In this document: positions 28,901 through 38,442 of the stretch, piece after piece | Numbering within the stretch: the first letter of the stretch is position 1 | How the letters are laid out: each line of letters begins with the position of its first letter | NCBI GenBank assembly: GCA_021817145.1 | Contig: JAKAVV010000004.1 | Coordinates: 119,888-183,887 of the forward strand | DNA from: a bacterium | GTDB taxonomy: Bacteria; Vulcanimicrobiota; JABDET01 | DNA: 64,000 nt | Reading direction: 5' to 3' | Program-made: the position numbers and the translations under genes | The notes under the pieces: model-generated | Told to the model about the DNA's origin: nothing | What the model saw: only the letters and a program-made list of their open reading frames with translations | Databases searched by the model: none

Positions 28901-30916
28901 TTAGAAGGCTTGGCCTATACCAATAACAGTTCTTGTTCCTTGTGTTCCGCCAAAAGCAAAATCCAATCGAATGATTCCTAACCCAAGATTAGGCAGATTC
29001 ACATCTATTCCAACACCATAATCATGGAATAACTGTCCAAGGTTAACGGTTTGTGAAGGGAGCCAGGTATTTCCTATATCATAGAAAAGAGCTCCTTGAA
29101 ATGTTTTGGAATGTCCGAGTGGAAAACGCAGTTCAGCTTGACCAAGAACCATTCTGGTCCCAAGAAAAGTGTCAAGAGTGTATCCTCTAAGGGTATCAGG
29201 ACCCCCAAGAGTAAACCAGTTTGTAATTGGAATATCCCCGCTGTCCAATCCACCCATCACACGAAAAGCAAGGGTATATTTTCCATGAAAGGTGAAATAT
29301 CTTCGGGCTTCTGCTTCATATTGATCAAAATTAAAATCCCCGCCTAGTGGAGCTCCGCCCTTTCCATAAGTGGCAGAATAATAAACTCCTTTTTTGGGGT
29401 TCATCGGATTATCTCTGGTATCTCTAATAAGAGTAAAAGAAGCTTCATTAATGGTTCCCTGAGTAAAAGGAACCAGAATAGAAGAAAAAGTATAATCAAT
29501 TCCATTAGCGAAAACATTCTCATGAGTTAGTGTGGCAAAAATATGGGTCCATTGGTCAATAATAGGCCTTCCCCAGGTAAGAGTTTCTCCTGCTTCATGA
29601 TCTTGAAAAGTCGCCAATTGAAGAGCAGAAGGATTGGAAATACTTGGTAAATACTGCTGAAGATTATAATAATCAGAATTAAAGTACTGCACTGAAATAG
29701 AATCTTCCTGTTTATCTAAAAACGGATTGTTGTACCCCACATCAATTTCGCTGACATAAGGACCTCTCTGCCAGGTAATATTGGCTCCCTGTCCTGTCCC
29801 TTTAATGTTATTCTCAGAGATCGTAATATCCCCGGTTAATCCTCCGGGGTAAAGTCCTGATGCCCCTGCATACCCAATTCCAATGGAAGCAATCCCTTGT
29901 CTGGCTTCTCTGACTCTCCATACTAAAACCACTTTCCCAGGTTTTGTTCCAGGTTCAGGTTCAACCTTAACACTTGTGAAATACCCTGTTTCATGCAAAC
30001 GACGAAGATCGTTGCGAACCCTTTTTCGATTCAGAGCGCTTCCGGTTTTAGTATGAATATAGCGGTAAATAACATAAGGTTTTGTAATCTTGTTCCCCTC
30101 AATTCTCATCCCCTGAACAATAGTTTCCGTAATATCCACAACGTAAGTGCCATCGGGTTTAATGTTTCCTTTCAGACCGGATAAAACATACCCATCTTCC
30201 TTGTAAAGCCGGGCAATTCTTCCTAAATCCTGTTCCATTTTTTTCCGGTTGAAAACTTCTCCGATCTTAGAGTGAATTCGACTTCTAATCTCTGCGAGAG
30301 GATAAACGGTATCCCCTTTTATGTCAATGGTTTTAATTCGAATCCCTTCTTTAATCTTTAATTTTACAATTCCGCTTTTGGTCCAGGCTAAATTGACCAC
30401 ATGATTGGTTGGTTCTGAGTATCCTTGTGAAGCATAATAATCATTAATAGCAAGAACATCTTGATAAAGAGTGGTCGTGTTCAAAATTTTACCAGGCACG
30501 GTTTTCATGAAAGATTCGATTTTATTCAAAGGGATGAGACGGGTGCCCGTAATCACCACTTTTTTTACAATCGGGTTTTCTTTTACGGTAAAAACCAATT
30601 TAATGCCGCTGCTTAAATGGTAATGATTCCCAGATACTTTCTGAAAATATCCGGAGTCATACACTGTCCGCACATCTTCTTTTAGTTTTCTTCTACTAAA
30701 CCTGGTTCCAATTTTGCTGGAAATCATTTCCAGAATCTTGCTGGAGGGAACAAAGCGATTCCCCACAATCTGAATCTGAACTATTCTAGAACCATGATAC
30801 TTCTTTTCATAGCTTTTCTTGGCAGAAAGATCGAGTTTTGCTGAAACTTGATGAATCGCAAGAAAACAAAAAACAACAAAAAAAAGATAAAAAGCGATTT
30901 TTTTTAAAGGCTGCAC
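28901..30916 (-). CDS. bamA: outer-membrane protein assembly factor BamA
   Basis: The Omp85 barrel that inserts proteins into the outer membrane. A signal peptide (FYLFFVVFCFLAIHQVSA) is followed by four POTRA-like domains starting near IVQIQIVGNRFV, VKKVVITGTRLIP, IKTIDIKGDTVYP and VQGMRIEGNKITKP. A 16-strand barrel follows with the loop-6 motif GGPDTLRGYTLD and a C-terminal strand ending in an aromatic (GIGQAF). The length of 671 residues is a little short of the five-POTRA proteobacterial form. It leads an operon with a Skp-like protein and RNase Y. Confidence 0.95.
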   Translation of the reverse strand: MQPLKKIAFYLFFVVFCFLAIHQVSAKLDLSAKKSYEKKYHGSRIVQIQIVGNRFVPSSKILEMISSKIGTRFSRRKLKEDVRTVYDSGYFQKVSGNHYHLSSGIKLVFTVKENPIVKKVVITGTRLIPLNKIESFMKTVPGKILNTTTLYQDVLAINDYYASQGYSEPTNHVVNLAWTKSGIVKLKIKEGIRIKTIDIKGDTVYPLAEIRSRIHSKIGEVFNRKKMEQDLGRIARLYKEDGYVLSGLKGNIKPDGTYVVDITETIVQGMRIEGNKITKPYVIYRYIHTKTGSALNRKRVRNDLRRLHETGYFTSVKVEPEPGTKPGKVVLVWRVREARQGIASIGIGYAGASGLYPGGLTGDITISENNIKGTGQGANITWQRGPYVSEIDVGYNNPFLDKQEDSISVQYFNSDYYNLQQYLPSISNPSALQLATFQDHEAGETLTWGRPIIDQWTHIFATLTHENVFANGIDYTFSSILVPFTQGTINEASFTLIRDTRDNPMNPKKGVYYSATYGKGGAPLGGDFNFDQYEAEARRYFTFHGKYTLAFRVMGGLDSGDIPITNWFTLGGPDTLRGYTLDTFLGTRMVLGQAELRFPLGHSKTFQGALFYDIGNTWLPSQTVNLGQLFHDYGVGIDVNLPNLGLGIIRLDFAFGGTQGTRTVIGIGQAF

Positions 30917-31087
30917 TTCTTTTAATCCTCTCTAAGTTCAAAATTTTTCACTCCATTTAGCAGACAATTCACACAAAAACAGCTGTTTAATCCCTAAACT
31001 TAAAATTTAAATTCGACAGTTTATTTTTTCGTCCTTCTTACGACTTGAAAAGGGATTTTTTCACGGCTTTGTGGAACCAATTCAGCC

Positions 31088-32257
31088 ATGGATAAAAAAA
31101 TTGTATTTCTCGATGGAGCAAGAACACCATTTGGAAAGTTTGGAGGAGGAATAAAAGATTTAACAGCCATTGAACTGGGAGCTCATGCTGCCAAAGAAGC
31201 GGTTAAACGCTCTAAAGTAAATCCAGAAGAAATAGGACATGTCGTTTTTGGAAATGCGCTCCAAACAAGTCCTGATGCGATTTATTTAGCAAGACATGTT
31301 GGACTGAGGTCAGAACTGCCGCTTCAAACCCCGGCTGTAACGGTAAACCGGTTATGCGGATCAGGGTTTCAAGCCATTGTGGATGGAGCAAAACATTTGC
31401 TCATGGATGAAGCGATTTTTGTTTTGGCAGGTGGGACAGAAAGCATGAGCCAGGCTCCTCATGTCATCTGGGGAGCCAGATGGGGAATCTCGTTAGGAAA
31501 AGGGAAACTGGTGGATTTACTCTGGGACGCGCTCTATGACCCTGTTGCAGGGTGTTCTATGGCAATTACAGCCGAAAATTTAGCAGAAAAGTATAAAATC
31601 ACCCGAAAAGAGGCTGATGAATTTGCTTTTAGGAGCCAGCAGTTAGCAAAATCCGCAATTGAAAAAGGTAAACTCAAGGAAGAGATCTCCCCTATCCAAA
31701 GTGGAAAAAAAAGTATCTCTCAAGATGAACACCCAAGATTTGACACAACTCTTGAAGGGTTAGCCCAACTCAACCCGTATTTTAAAGAGGGCGGAACTGT
31801 TACCGCCGGAAATGCGAGTGGAATTTGCGATGGAGCAGCAGCCCTTGTTCTTTCAACAGAAGAAACAGCCCGAAAAAGAAATTTACCCATTTTAGGGAAA
31901 CTCCTGGGATGGGGATATGCAGGGGTTGACCCTAAATATATGGGGATAGGTCCAGTCGAAGCCTCAAAATCTGCTTTGAAAAAAGTCAATCTTTCCCTCA
32001 AAGAAATAGATTTAATCGAGGTGAATGAAGCATTTTCCCCGCAGTACCTGGCAGTTGAAAAAGAGTTGGGACTAAACCGGGAAAAAGTCAATGTAAATGG
32101 GGGAGCTATTGCTTTAGGACATCCTTTAGGAGCCAGTGGGGCAAGATTAACCCTGACTCTGCTTTATGAGCTGCGCCGCTCAGGAAAAAAATATGGACTG
32201 GCAGCAGCTTGTATTGGGGGAGGACAGGGAATTACCCTTATTGTGGAATCCTGCTAG
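31088..32257 (+). CDS. acetyl-CoA acetyltransferase (thiolase II)
   Basis: A 389-residue thiolase that condenses two acetyl-CoA or cleaves 3-ketoacyl-CoA. The nucleophilic Cys lies in TVNRLCGSGFQAIVDG, the catalytic His in NGGAIALGHPLGASGAR, and the second Cys in AAACIGGGQGITLI. Alone on the plus strand, it overlaps a convergent glycosyltransferase gene by 20 bases. Two crotonases and an aldehyde dehydrogenase lie about 10 kb away and could belong to the same acyl-CoA pathway. AtoB and FadA-type specificities cannot be separated from this view. Confidence 0.94.
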   Translation: MDKKIVFLDGARTPFGKFGGGIKDLTAIELGAHAAKEAVKRSKVNPEEIGHVVFGNALQTSPDAIYLARHVGLRSELPLQTPAVTVNRLCGSGFQAIVDGAKHLLMDEAIFVLAGGTESMSQAPHVIWGARWGISLGKGKLVDLLWDALYDPVAGCSMAITAENLAEKYKITRKEADEFAFRSQQLAKSAIEKGKLKEEISPIQSGKKSISQDEHPRFDTTLEGLAQLNPYFKEGGTVTAGNASGICDGAAALVLSTEETARKRNLPILGKLLGWGYAGVDPKYMGIGPVEASKSALKKVNLSLKEIDLIEVNEAFSPQYLAVEKELGLNREKVNVNGGAIALGHPLGASGARLTLTLLYELRRSGKKYGLAAACIGGGQGITLIVESC

Positions 32258-33587
32258 CTGAGTAGGCAAGAGGTTCTTCTGCCATTCCCTTATGAATGGT
32301 TTTATCCCAAAATACAGCCCGATTTATTTTAAAATAGTTCATGTAGCTGAAAGGAAGCACAAGAACCCAGATTAAAGTATAAAGCCAGTACAAAAGGACT
32401 TTTTTTATCACTTCTTTCCAGGAACCTGGAGATTCCCGATTAACCCCAATACCCATGGTAATAAAAAAGAACAGGGTCATCGCAGTTAACAAAATAGAAG
32501 TGAGAATTGGTTCTCGAGTATTATTCTCAAACAAAAAACAAAATTCACAAACATATCCTGTAATAACCCAGAAGGGGAGCAAAATTCGGGAAAGAGTTAA
32601 GATGCCATCTAATTTTTGAATCCAGGAAACTTTAGATCCCAAGAGAGGAATAAAAAAATCGAAACAAGAGGTCAAAAGTCCTTCACCCCATCGAACCCTC
32701 TGTCGAATCAAAGCGCTCCAATTTGAACAAGCTTCCTGCCATAAGATGGCATGTTCAGCATATCGAACTTCATAACCTAAAAGTAAAAGTCGAAATGTCA
32801 AATCGAAATCTTCAGTTACAGATTCTTCATTCCAGCCTGCGACTTCTTCAAGAGCTTTTCGTTTAACCAGCTGTCCATTTCCCCCTAAACAGGTAACCGC
32901 ATTCATTAGATCTTTTCCTTTTTGGGTCAGGTGATTGAAAATCAAAAACTCATCATTTTGCAAAGAAGTAATGAAATTTACATCAGAATTGTAAAGTTTT
33001 ACTTTTCCCTGAACCCCTGCGACATGATCCGGAAAAAGAAAAGGAACACTCGCTGAAAGAAAACCCGAATCCACCTGTGTATCAGCGTCAAAAACAGCAA
33101 TCACTTCCCCTTTTGAATGTCTTAACCCATCATTTAAAGCAGCGGACTTCCCGCTTTTTTTCATGACAGGTCTTGATAGAACCCGAACAAAAGGGAACTT
33201 GGCTTGAAACTCTTTTGCAATTTCACCTGTTCTATCGCTTGAACCATCATCAATCACTAAAATTTCAAAATTGGGTTTTCCATCCTTATGATAAGAGAGT
33301 TTTGACAAAGAAGAGAGAGTGCTGGCAATCACCGCTTCTTCATTTTTTGCGGGAATAAAAACACTGACAAAAGGTTTATATGAACCATTTTCCAAAGGAG
33401 GAGAACTTCTGGCGTACAAAGGCACAAGGAGAAAATAACATCCATAAAGGGTGAAAATAACCATCACAACTTGAAGCCATAAAAGGTCTTGAAAAAGAAG
33501 AGAATACAAAAAGAGAAAAATCAGAATAAACAAGACAGTTATGCCAACTGCATGACTTTGCTGCTTACGGAACAGATAGGCTGACAT
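32238..33587 (-). CDS. membrane-bound processive GT2 glycosyltransferase (PgaC/HAS-like)
   Basis: A 449-residue polysaccharide synthase-like transferase. Two N-terminal membrane helices precede a GT-A domain with FIPAKNEEAVI, DDGSSDRTGEI, FDADTQVDSG and the acceptor region SVTEDFDLTFRLL. The QxxRW signature of processive enzymes is present as RQRVRWGEG, followed by three or four membrane helices. PgaC-type poly-N-acetylglucosamine synthases and similar exopolysaccharide synthases share this layout. No export or modification genes are next to it. Confidence 0.87.
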   Translation of the reverse strand: MSAYLFRKQQSHAVGITVLFILIFLFLYSLLFQDLLWLQVVMVIFTLYGCYFLLVPLYARSSPPLENGSYKPFVSVFIPAKNEEAVIASTLSSLSKLSYHKDGKPNFEILVIDDGSSDRTGEIAKEFQAKFPFVRVLSRPVMKKSGKSAALNDGLRHSKGEVIAVFDADTQVDSGFLSASVPFLFPDHVAGVQGKVKLYNSDVNFITSLQNDEFLIFNHLTQKGKDLMNAVTCLGGNGQLVKRKALEEVAGWNEESVTEDFDLTFRLLLLGYEVRYAEHAILWQEACSNWSALIRQRVRWGEGLLTSCFDFFIPLLGSKVSWIQKLDGILTLSRILLPFWVITGYVCEFCFLFENNTREPILTSILLTAMTLFFFITMGIGVNRESPGSWKEVIKKVLLYWLYTLIWVLVLPFSYMNYFKINRAVFWDKTIHKGMAEEPLAYSASRIPQ

Positions 33588-33636
33588 ATAAATCTAATCC
33601 TTTGGCAATTTTAACCATTTTCCTTCTTCGGCATTC

Positions 33637-33657
33637 CTTCTTTCACAATGAAAGAAG
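33637..33657. repeat. perfect 21-base inverted repeat after hemL
   Basis: A 9+3+9 base perfect inverted repeat (CTTCTTTCA, spacer CAA, TGAAAGAAG) lies two bases beyond the hemL stop codon and before the glycosyltransferase gene. On the minus strand it would form a hairpin without a following T run, so it is not a standard intrinsic terminator. An operator for the next leftward gene is possible. Confidence 0.4.
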
Positions 33658-33659
33658 AG

Positions 33660-34934
33660 TTACCAAATTTGCGAGAAAATTTTAATGGTATTTTCAATCT
33701 CACTTTCCGTATGAGCCAGAGATACAACCGCTGCATCAGATGCAGAAGGAGGGAATAAAATCTCGTTTTTTAACATCTTCTGAAAAAATAAGATGTACTG
33801 TTTGACATCAATTTTTAAGCTGTCCTGAAAATTAGAGACAGGCTGTTCTGAAAAAAGAATGGAAAAAAGAGAACCTGCATAAGGAGTTTGGACAGGGATC
33901 CCTTTTGTAAGAGCAGCTTCTTTAATTCCTGAAAGAAGGGTTTTTGTTTTTTTCTCCAACTTTTTGTAAACCCCAGGTTTGCTCAGCAGACGCAAAACTG
34001 CTGCTCCTGCTCTCATGGTAACAGGGTTCCCAGAAAAAGTCCCTGCTTGATAAACAGGACCATAAGGGGCAAGTTTCTCCATCAATTTTTCCCCCCCACC
34101 ATAAGCCCCAGCAGGAAATCCTCCTCCTAAGATTTTTCCCAAACAGGTCAAATCCGCTCTCACGCCAAACCTTTCCTGAGCTCCTCCAAAGGCAACTCTA
34201 AATCCAGTTAATACTTCATCAAAGATCAATACTGCCCCATATTGAGAAGTCAATTTTCTGCACTGCTGCAGAAATCCAGGCAGTGGTAAAATCACACCCA
34301 TGCTGCCAGTAACAGGTTCAACTAATAATCCTGCTATTTCTTCCCCTCGTTTTTTAAAAATCTCTTCAAGAGCATGAAAATCATTAAAAGGAATGCAGAC
34401 TGTTTTCTCTGCCATCCCTTCTGGAACTCCGACTTCTTTTGGGGAGCGGTGTTCTTCAGGTCCATAACTCCATAAAACAGAATCTCCGTGTCCATGATAA
34501 CCTCCTTCAAACCTCACCAGAAGAGAACGCTTTGTTCCTCCTCGAGCCAGTCTTACGGCTGCTTCCACAGCCTCTGCCCCAGAATTGACAAAACGAATCA
34601 TTTCCATAGAAGGGAAAGCTTTTTGAACCAATAGAGCCATCTCTAATTCCCAGGGGGTAGAAACTCCTAAAACAGGGGAATTCTTTATCGCTTTACCAGC
34701 CTCTTGAATAACTTGAGGATGAGCATGTCCTAAAATCGCTGGTCCCCATGCCCCTAAATAATCCAGATAGCAGCTGCCGTCAATATCCCACACTTTAGAA
34801 CCTTTCCCTTTTACAAAAATAAGGGTGGGAATTTCCATTTCATGGAAAGAACGAAAAGGGCTGTTAACCCCTCCTGGAGTGATGGCTGAAAGTTGTTTAA
34901 AAATTCGCAGTGATTTTTTGTTTTTCTTTTGCAT
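33660..34934 (-). CDS. hemL: glutamate-1-semialdehyde 2,1-aminomutase
   Basis: HemL converts glutamate-1-semialdehyde to 5-aminolevulinate, the C5 route to haem. Characteristic segments are SAITPGGVNSPFRSF at the N-terminus, the cofactor-region FVNSGAEAVEAAVRLARG, LLVEPVTGSMGVI, LIFDEVLTGFRV, and the PLP-lysine region LTCLGKILGGGFPAGAYGG. Length (424 residues) is normal. Its start lies 38 bases inside the end of an MFS transporter gene and lacks a clear Shine-Dalgarno sequence, suggesting translational coupling. Confidence 0.94.
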   Translation of the reverse strand: MQKKNKKSLRIFKQLSAITPGGVNSPFRSFHEMEIPTLIFVKGKGSKVWDIDGSCYLDYLGAWGPAILGHAHPQVIQEAGKAIKNSPVLGVSTPWELEMALLVQKAFPSMEMIRFVNSGAEAVEAAVRLARGGTKRSLLVRFEGGYHGHGDSVLWSYGPEEHRSPKEVGVPEGMAEKTVCIPFNDFHALEEIFKKRGEEIAGLLVEPVTGSMGVILPLPGFLQQCRKLTSQYGAVLIFDEVLTGFRVAFGGAQERFGVRADLTCLGKILGGGFPAGAYGGGEKLMEKLAPYGPVYQAGTFSGNPVTMRAGAAVLRLLSKPGVYKKLEKKTKTLLSGIKEAALTKGIPVQTPYAGSLFSILFSEQPVSNFQDSLKIDVKQYILFFQKMLKNEILFPPSASDAAVVSLAHTESEIENTIKIFSQIW

Positions 34935-36192
34935 AGCTGAAAAGGGCGCCTCCTGCCAATAAAGCTGAAATAAAAGTTAAAAAGGGCATAAAATAAAGGG
35001 CTGCTCGTAAATCGTGAAAATCAGTGGAAAGGTACCCGATCACTGTTGGACTTAAAGCATCCCCTAAAAAATGGATCAAAAACAAATAAACCGCATTACA
35101 CGTTGATCTTACATTTGGAACCGTAACATTCATCATAGCAGCTAAAATCGGACCATTGGTTGCCATTTGAAAAAAAGCAACCCCGCCAACACACCACAAC
35201 ACCTCTAATTTCGTTCTTGAAATAACAGCTCCATAAGCAAAAAGAGCGCTTAAAAAAAATCCAATTATCACGACCCAGATAGGCGCATTCTCAGAAACTT
35301 TATTCCACAAATCTGCCGTTATTCCACCCAGGCAAACCCCTATCAAAGAGCCTATCCCTGCTGCTGCTGCTCCATCAATTGCAGCTCTGGCTGTTGAAAA
35401 TCCAAAGTACCGCTGCAGAAAAGGGGTCATCCAGACCAGCATTCCTCCTAAAGAAAAAGTTAAAAAGATAGAAGAAGAAAAAAGCCAGAGCAGAGTCTTT
35501 GTTTTGAACAGGGTTTTAAGCTTTTCAGAAGTCGTTTGTTGAGGGTTTTCTTTCATGTCATAAGGGTTATGCGATTCTGAAGTTTTATCCGCTAATCCCA
35601 TCACTGGTTCTCGCAGAAACAAAGTTACCAACCCAAGGAGTATCCCAGGAATTCCAACAATAAAAAAAGCTTTTCTCCAGCCTCCGAAAACACGATGGCT
35701 GATCCCGGCAATATAATATCCTAACCCTGTGCCAATTCCAAGAGGAGCATTGGCAATACCAAGGACTGTGGAACGAAGAGAAAGAGGGAAATAATCGCTT
35801 AAAAGAGGGGCAAGTGTTGTCGCATAAGAAGCCTCCCCCATTCCTAAAATGCTTCGATAAAGAAATAACTCAGAAAAAGAAGAAGCGGTCCCTGTAAGAA
35901 AAGTGGAAAACGACCAGACAAAAACTCCTGTTACCAGAACCCATTTCCTGAGCCCCTTATCCGCAATTCGTGCTAAAGGATAAGCTGCAGCAGCATAAAC
36001 CAAAAGGAAAGCTGAAGCTAAAATGCCGAGTTGAAAATCCGAAAAGCCGAAGCTTATTTTAATCGGCTGCATTAAAGCATTGAAGATATTCCTGTCCGCA
36101 TAATTGAGGATGTTTAAACTGCTCAGAAGAGCAAGAGCAAACCAGGCATATTTTAAATTGATTTTTGTATATTTTTTATTGAAGAAAGACAT
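34897..36192 (-). CDS. MFS transporter (anion:cation symporter / spinster-like)
   Basis: A 431-residue major facilitator with twelve hydrophobic helices. The MFS signature in loop 2-3 reads PLARIADKGLRKWVLVTGVF, preceded by NYADRNIFNALMQPI, which is typical of the phthalate/hexuronate or spinster-like groups. Substrate unknown. Its ATG overlaps the last base of the upstream stop codon (TAATG), and its end overlaps hemL, so the copper-amine-oxidase-like protein, this transporter and HemL form one operon. Confidence 0.87.
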   Translation of the reverse strand: MSFFNKKYTKINLKYAWFALALLSSLNILNYADRNIFNALMQPIKISFGFSDFQLGILASAFLLVYAAAAYPLARIADKGLRKWVLVTGVFVWSFSTFLTGTASSFSELFLYRSILGMGEASYATTLAPLLSDYFPLSLRSTVLGIANAPLGIGTGLGYYIAGISHRVFGGWRKAFFIVGIPGILLGLVTLFLREPVMGLADKTSESHNPYDMKENPQQTTSEKLKTLFKTKTLLWLFSSSIFLTFSLGGMLVWMTPFLQRYFGFSTARAAIDGAAAAGIGSLIGVCLGGITADLWNKVSENAPIWVVIIGFFLSALFAYGAVISRTKLEVLWCVGGVAFFQMATNGPILAAMMNVTVPNVRSTCNAVYLFLIHFLGDALSPTVIGYLSTDFHDLRAALYFMPFLTFISALLAGGALFSYAKEKQKITANF

Positions 36193-37196
36193 TAAGGAGA
36201 CACATTCTCAAGTTCATTTTGGAGTAAATGAAAATACTCATTCTGCGCCTGATTAGACTGCGCTTCATAAAGAGAAAGTTGATGCGTTATTTCTGAAAGG
36301 ATCTGCATCCCCTCTTTGTACTGCGCGGGTTTGGATTTTCCCATCTCAAGAAAAACTCTCTCCATATCAAGAGACAAATAAACAATTTTTGGAAAAGTGG
36401 AATCAATAAATAAGCGCATAACGCGATGTGATTTCTGAAATTCAGAGGGAGGAAGAATTTGATCAAAAGATCGCTGCAGGGCCTGCATTTGATCGGCATA
36501 ACCTTTTGCGATATTTGCGAACCGGTCTGATCTCAAAAGTTTATTTTGAATCGCCTGCGCTTGATGCAATTTTATGTTCAATTGAACGGTAATCTGGTGT
36601 CTCTGCATTCCCCAGTTTTCCATTTGAGAAAAATACGGCAGCAGATCGGTTCGCGCGCGCAAAATCTTCCTGTACTTTTCTTGTAAAGCTTCTACCTGCT
36701 GATAAAAGCTGGAATGACTGGAATTTCCTTTTGAGCGCAGCAGCGAAGAAGAAGCAGCAAAAAAAGCGTTTTTTGCAAGACTGCTGGCAACTTTGCTGGT
36801 TACAGGAGAACTTCCTGGAAGAATCTGAATAATCCCTGTTACTCTGTTGTATAAAAACTTGTTTCCACTCTCTTGCGCAAAGGTTTTCAATGGAACATAC
36901 AGGATCCCTTTTCTGCTAATAGTTCCCAGGAAAAGTTTCCCATTTAAGATAATCCTTCCTTTCAAATCTTTTTCTGGAGGCGTTCCGATCACATATTCAT
37001 TTTTCTGCTTTTGCAACTCTAAATTTAAAGCTTGCGCTAATTTCGCGGCAGGCACATAAATCTCTCCGTTTTTAAAAATGTAAAGAGAATGGAAAGGTTT
37101 ATTATAAATGTAAATATAAAAGCTGCCAGCAAAAGTTATCCCTGAAAAGATTAAAAAAGCCAAAAGCCCAACAAAAAAAATCTTTTTCATTTTCAC
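36192..37196 (-). CDS. exported protein with copper-amine-oxidase N-terminal-like domain
   Basis: A 334-residue protein with a signal peptide (IFFVGLLAFLIFSGITFAG). Residues about 40-130 form two units of the pattern seen in copper amine oxidase N-terminal domains (GEIYVPAAKLAQALNLEL, GILYVPLKTFAQESG), which are small beta domains common in cell-envelope proteins and not enzymes. The remaining C-terminal half is an Ala/Gln/Leu-rich helical region without a recognised fold. GGGTGAAA lies just before the start. It is the first gene of the operon with the MFS transporter and hemL. Confidence 0.72.
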   Translation of the reverse strand: MKMKKIFFVGLLAFLIFSGITFAGSFYIYIYNKPFHSLYIFKNGEIYVPAAKLAQALNLELQKQKNEYVIGTPPEKDLKGRIILNGKLFLGTISRKGILYVPLKTFAQESGNKFLYNRVTGIIQILPGSSPVTSKVASSLAKNAFFAASSSLLRSKGNSSHSSFYQQVEALQEKYRKILRARTDLLPYFSQMENWGMQRHQITVQLNIKLHQAQAIQNKLLRSDRFANIAKGYADQMQALQRSFDQILPPSEFQKSHRVMRLFIDSTFPKIVYLSLDMERVFLEMGKSKPAQYKEGMQILSEITHQLSLYEAQSNQAQNEYFHLLQNELENVSP

Positions 37197-37314
37197 CCGT
37201 GATGTTGTCTGCCCTCAATTCAATACTCCAAAAATTTCTATCCACTATCAAAGTTACCTGCTCCTTGAATGAACGGTAAAAAAGGAAAAGCAAAAAAGTG
37301 AAGAATACCCTCTT

Positions 37315-38430
37315 GTGAAAGCAGTCGCGGTTTTCCCTCAAGAAAAGAAGATCCAAATCATTGATCACCCTATGCCAAAGCTCGAATCTGAAACCGATGT
37401 TAAAATCCGAATCTTAGAAGTGGGTATCTGTGGAACAGATCGAGAAATCGCTCGTCTGGAATACGGAACTCCTCCAAAAAACTCATCTTATCTTGTAATT
37501 GGACATGAAACCATTGGACAGGTTGTTGAGATTGGACCAAAGGTCAGCAAAATCAAACCAGGAGATTTTGTGGTCCCAATGGTTAGACGCCCCTGCTGGC
37601 ATCCTGACTGTCCTGCTTGCAGAAGTGGAAGACAGGATTTCTGCCTGACAGGAGACTTCTCAGAAAGAGGGATCAAACTCTTGCATGGATTCATGACCGA
37701 ATTTGTTGTGGATGACCAGAAATACATGAATCTCGTCCCACCACAAATCAAAGATCTGGCTGTATTAGTAGAACCCCTTACCATTGCTGAAAAAGGGTTG
37801 ATCCAGGTATGGGATGTGGAAAAAAGGCTTCCCTGGCTGGATGCGCCTGGAGCAGAAGAAAAGTATGCCCATAAGCAGAAAGCTCTTGTTCTTGGAGCAG
37901 GTCCTGTAGGACTCCTTGGGGCCATGGCTCTTTTAGTCAGAGGATTTGAAACCTGGGTTTATTCCCGAGACCCGAAAGACAGTGTTAAAGCTAAATTTGC
38001 CGAATCAATCGGAGGAAAATATATTTCTTCAAGAGATACTGGAATACAAGAACTGCCGAAACAAATAGGAAATATTGATCTCATTTATGAAGCCACAGGG
38101 GCAGCTGCCATCTCTTTTCAGGCAATGGAAATCCTCGGAATAAACGGGGTTTTTATTTTTACCGGTGTTCCGGGAAGAAAAGGACCAATTCAAATTGATG
38201 CTGATTTAATTATGAGAAACCTGGTTTTAAAAAACCAGCTGGTGTATGGAACTGTGAATGCGGGGAAAGATGCTTTCGAAAAAGCGATTTCAGATCTAAC
38301 AGAATTTGCTGCCAGATGGCCCCAGCAGATCCATCAGATTATCACAGGGCGTTACCCAGTCAATGATTATCAAGATCTGCTTTTAGGTCCAATCTCAGGA
38401 ATGAAACGAGTCATTTCTTTCTCCAGCTGA
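37315..38430 (+). CDS. zinc-dependent glucose 1-dehydrogenase-like oxidoreductase
   Basis: A 371-residue medium-chain dehydrogenase. The zinc site is visible as GICGTDREIARLEYG and GHETIGQVVEIG, with the structural-zinc-region cysteines in CWHPDCPACRSGRQDFC. The nucleotide site is LVLGAGPVGLLGAMALL. The layout matches glucose 1-dehydrogenases of the archaeal type, which also accept other aldoses. It starts at GTG without a strong ribosome binding site. It is monocistronic. Confidence 0.85.
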   Translation: MKAVAVFPQEKKIQIIDHPMPKLESETDVKIRILEVGICGTDREIARLEYGTPPKNSSYLVIGHETIGQVVEIGPKVSKIKPGDFVVPMVRRPCWHPDCPACRSGRQDFCLTGDFSERGIKLLHGFMTEFVVDDQKYMNLVPPQIKDLAVLVEPLTIAEKGLIQVWDVEKRLPWLDAPGAEEKYAHKQKALVLGAGPVGLLGAMALLVRGFETWVYSRDPKDSVKAKFAESIGGKYISSRDTGIQELPKQIGNIDLIYEATGAAAISFQAMEILGINGVFIFTGVPGRKGPIQIDADLIMRNLVLKNQLVYGTVNAGKDAFEKAISDLTEFAARWPQQIHQIITGRYPVNDYQDLLLGPISGMKRVISFSS

Positions 38431-38442
38431 AACTCCTTTTTG

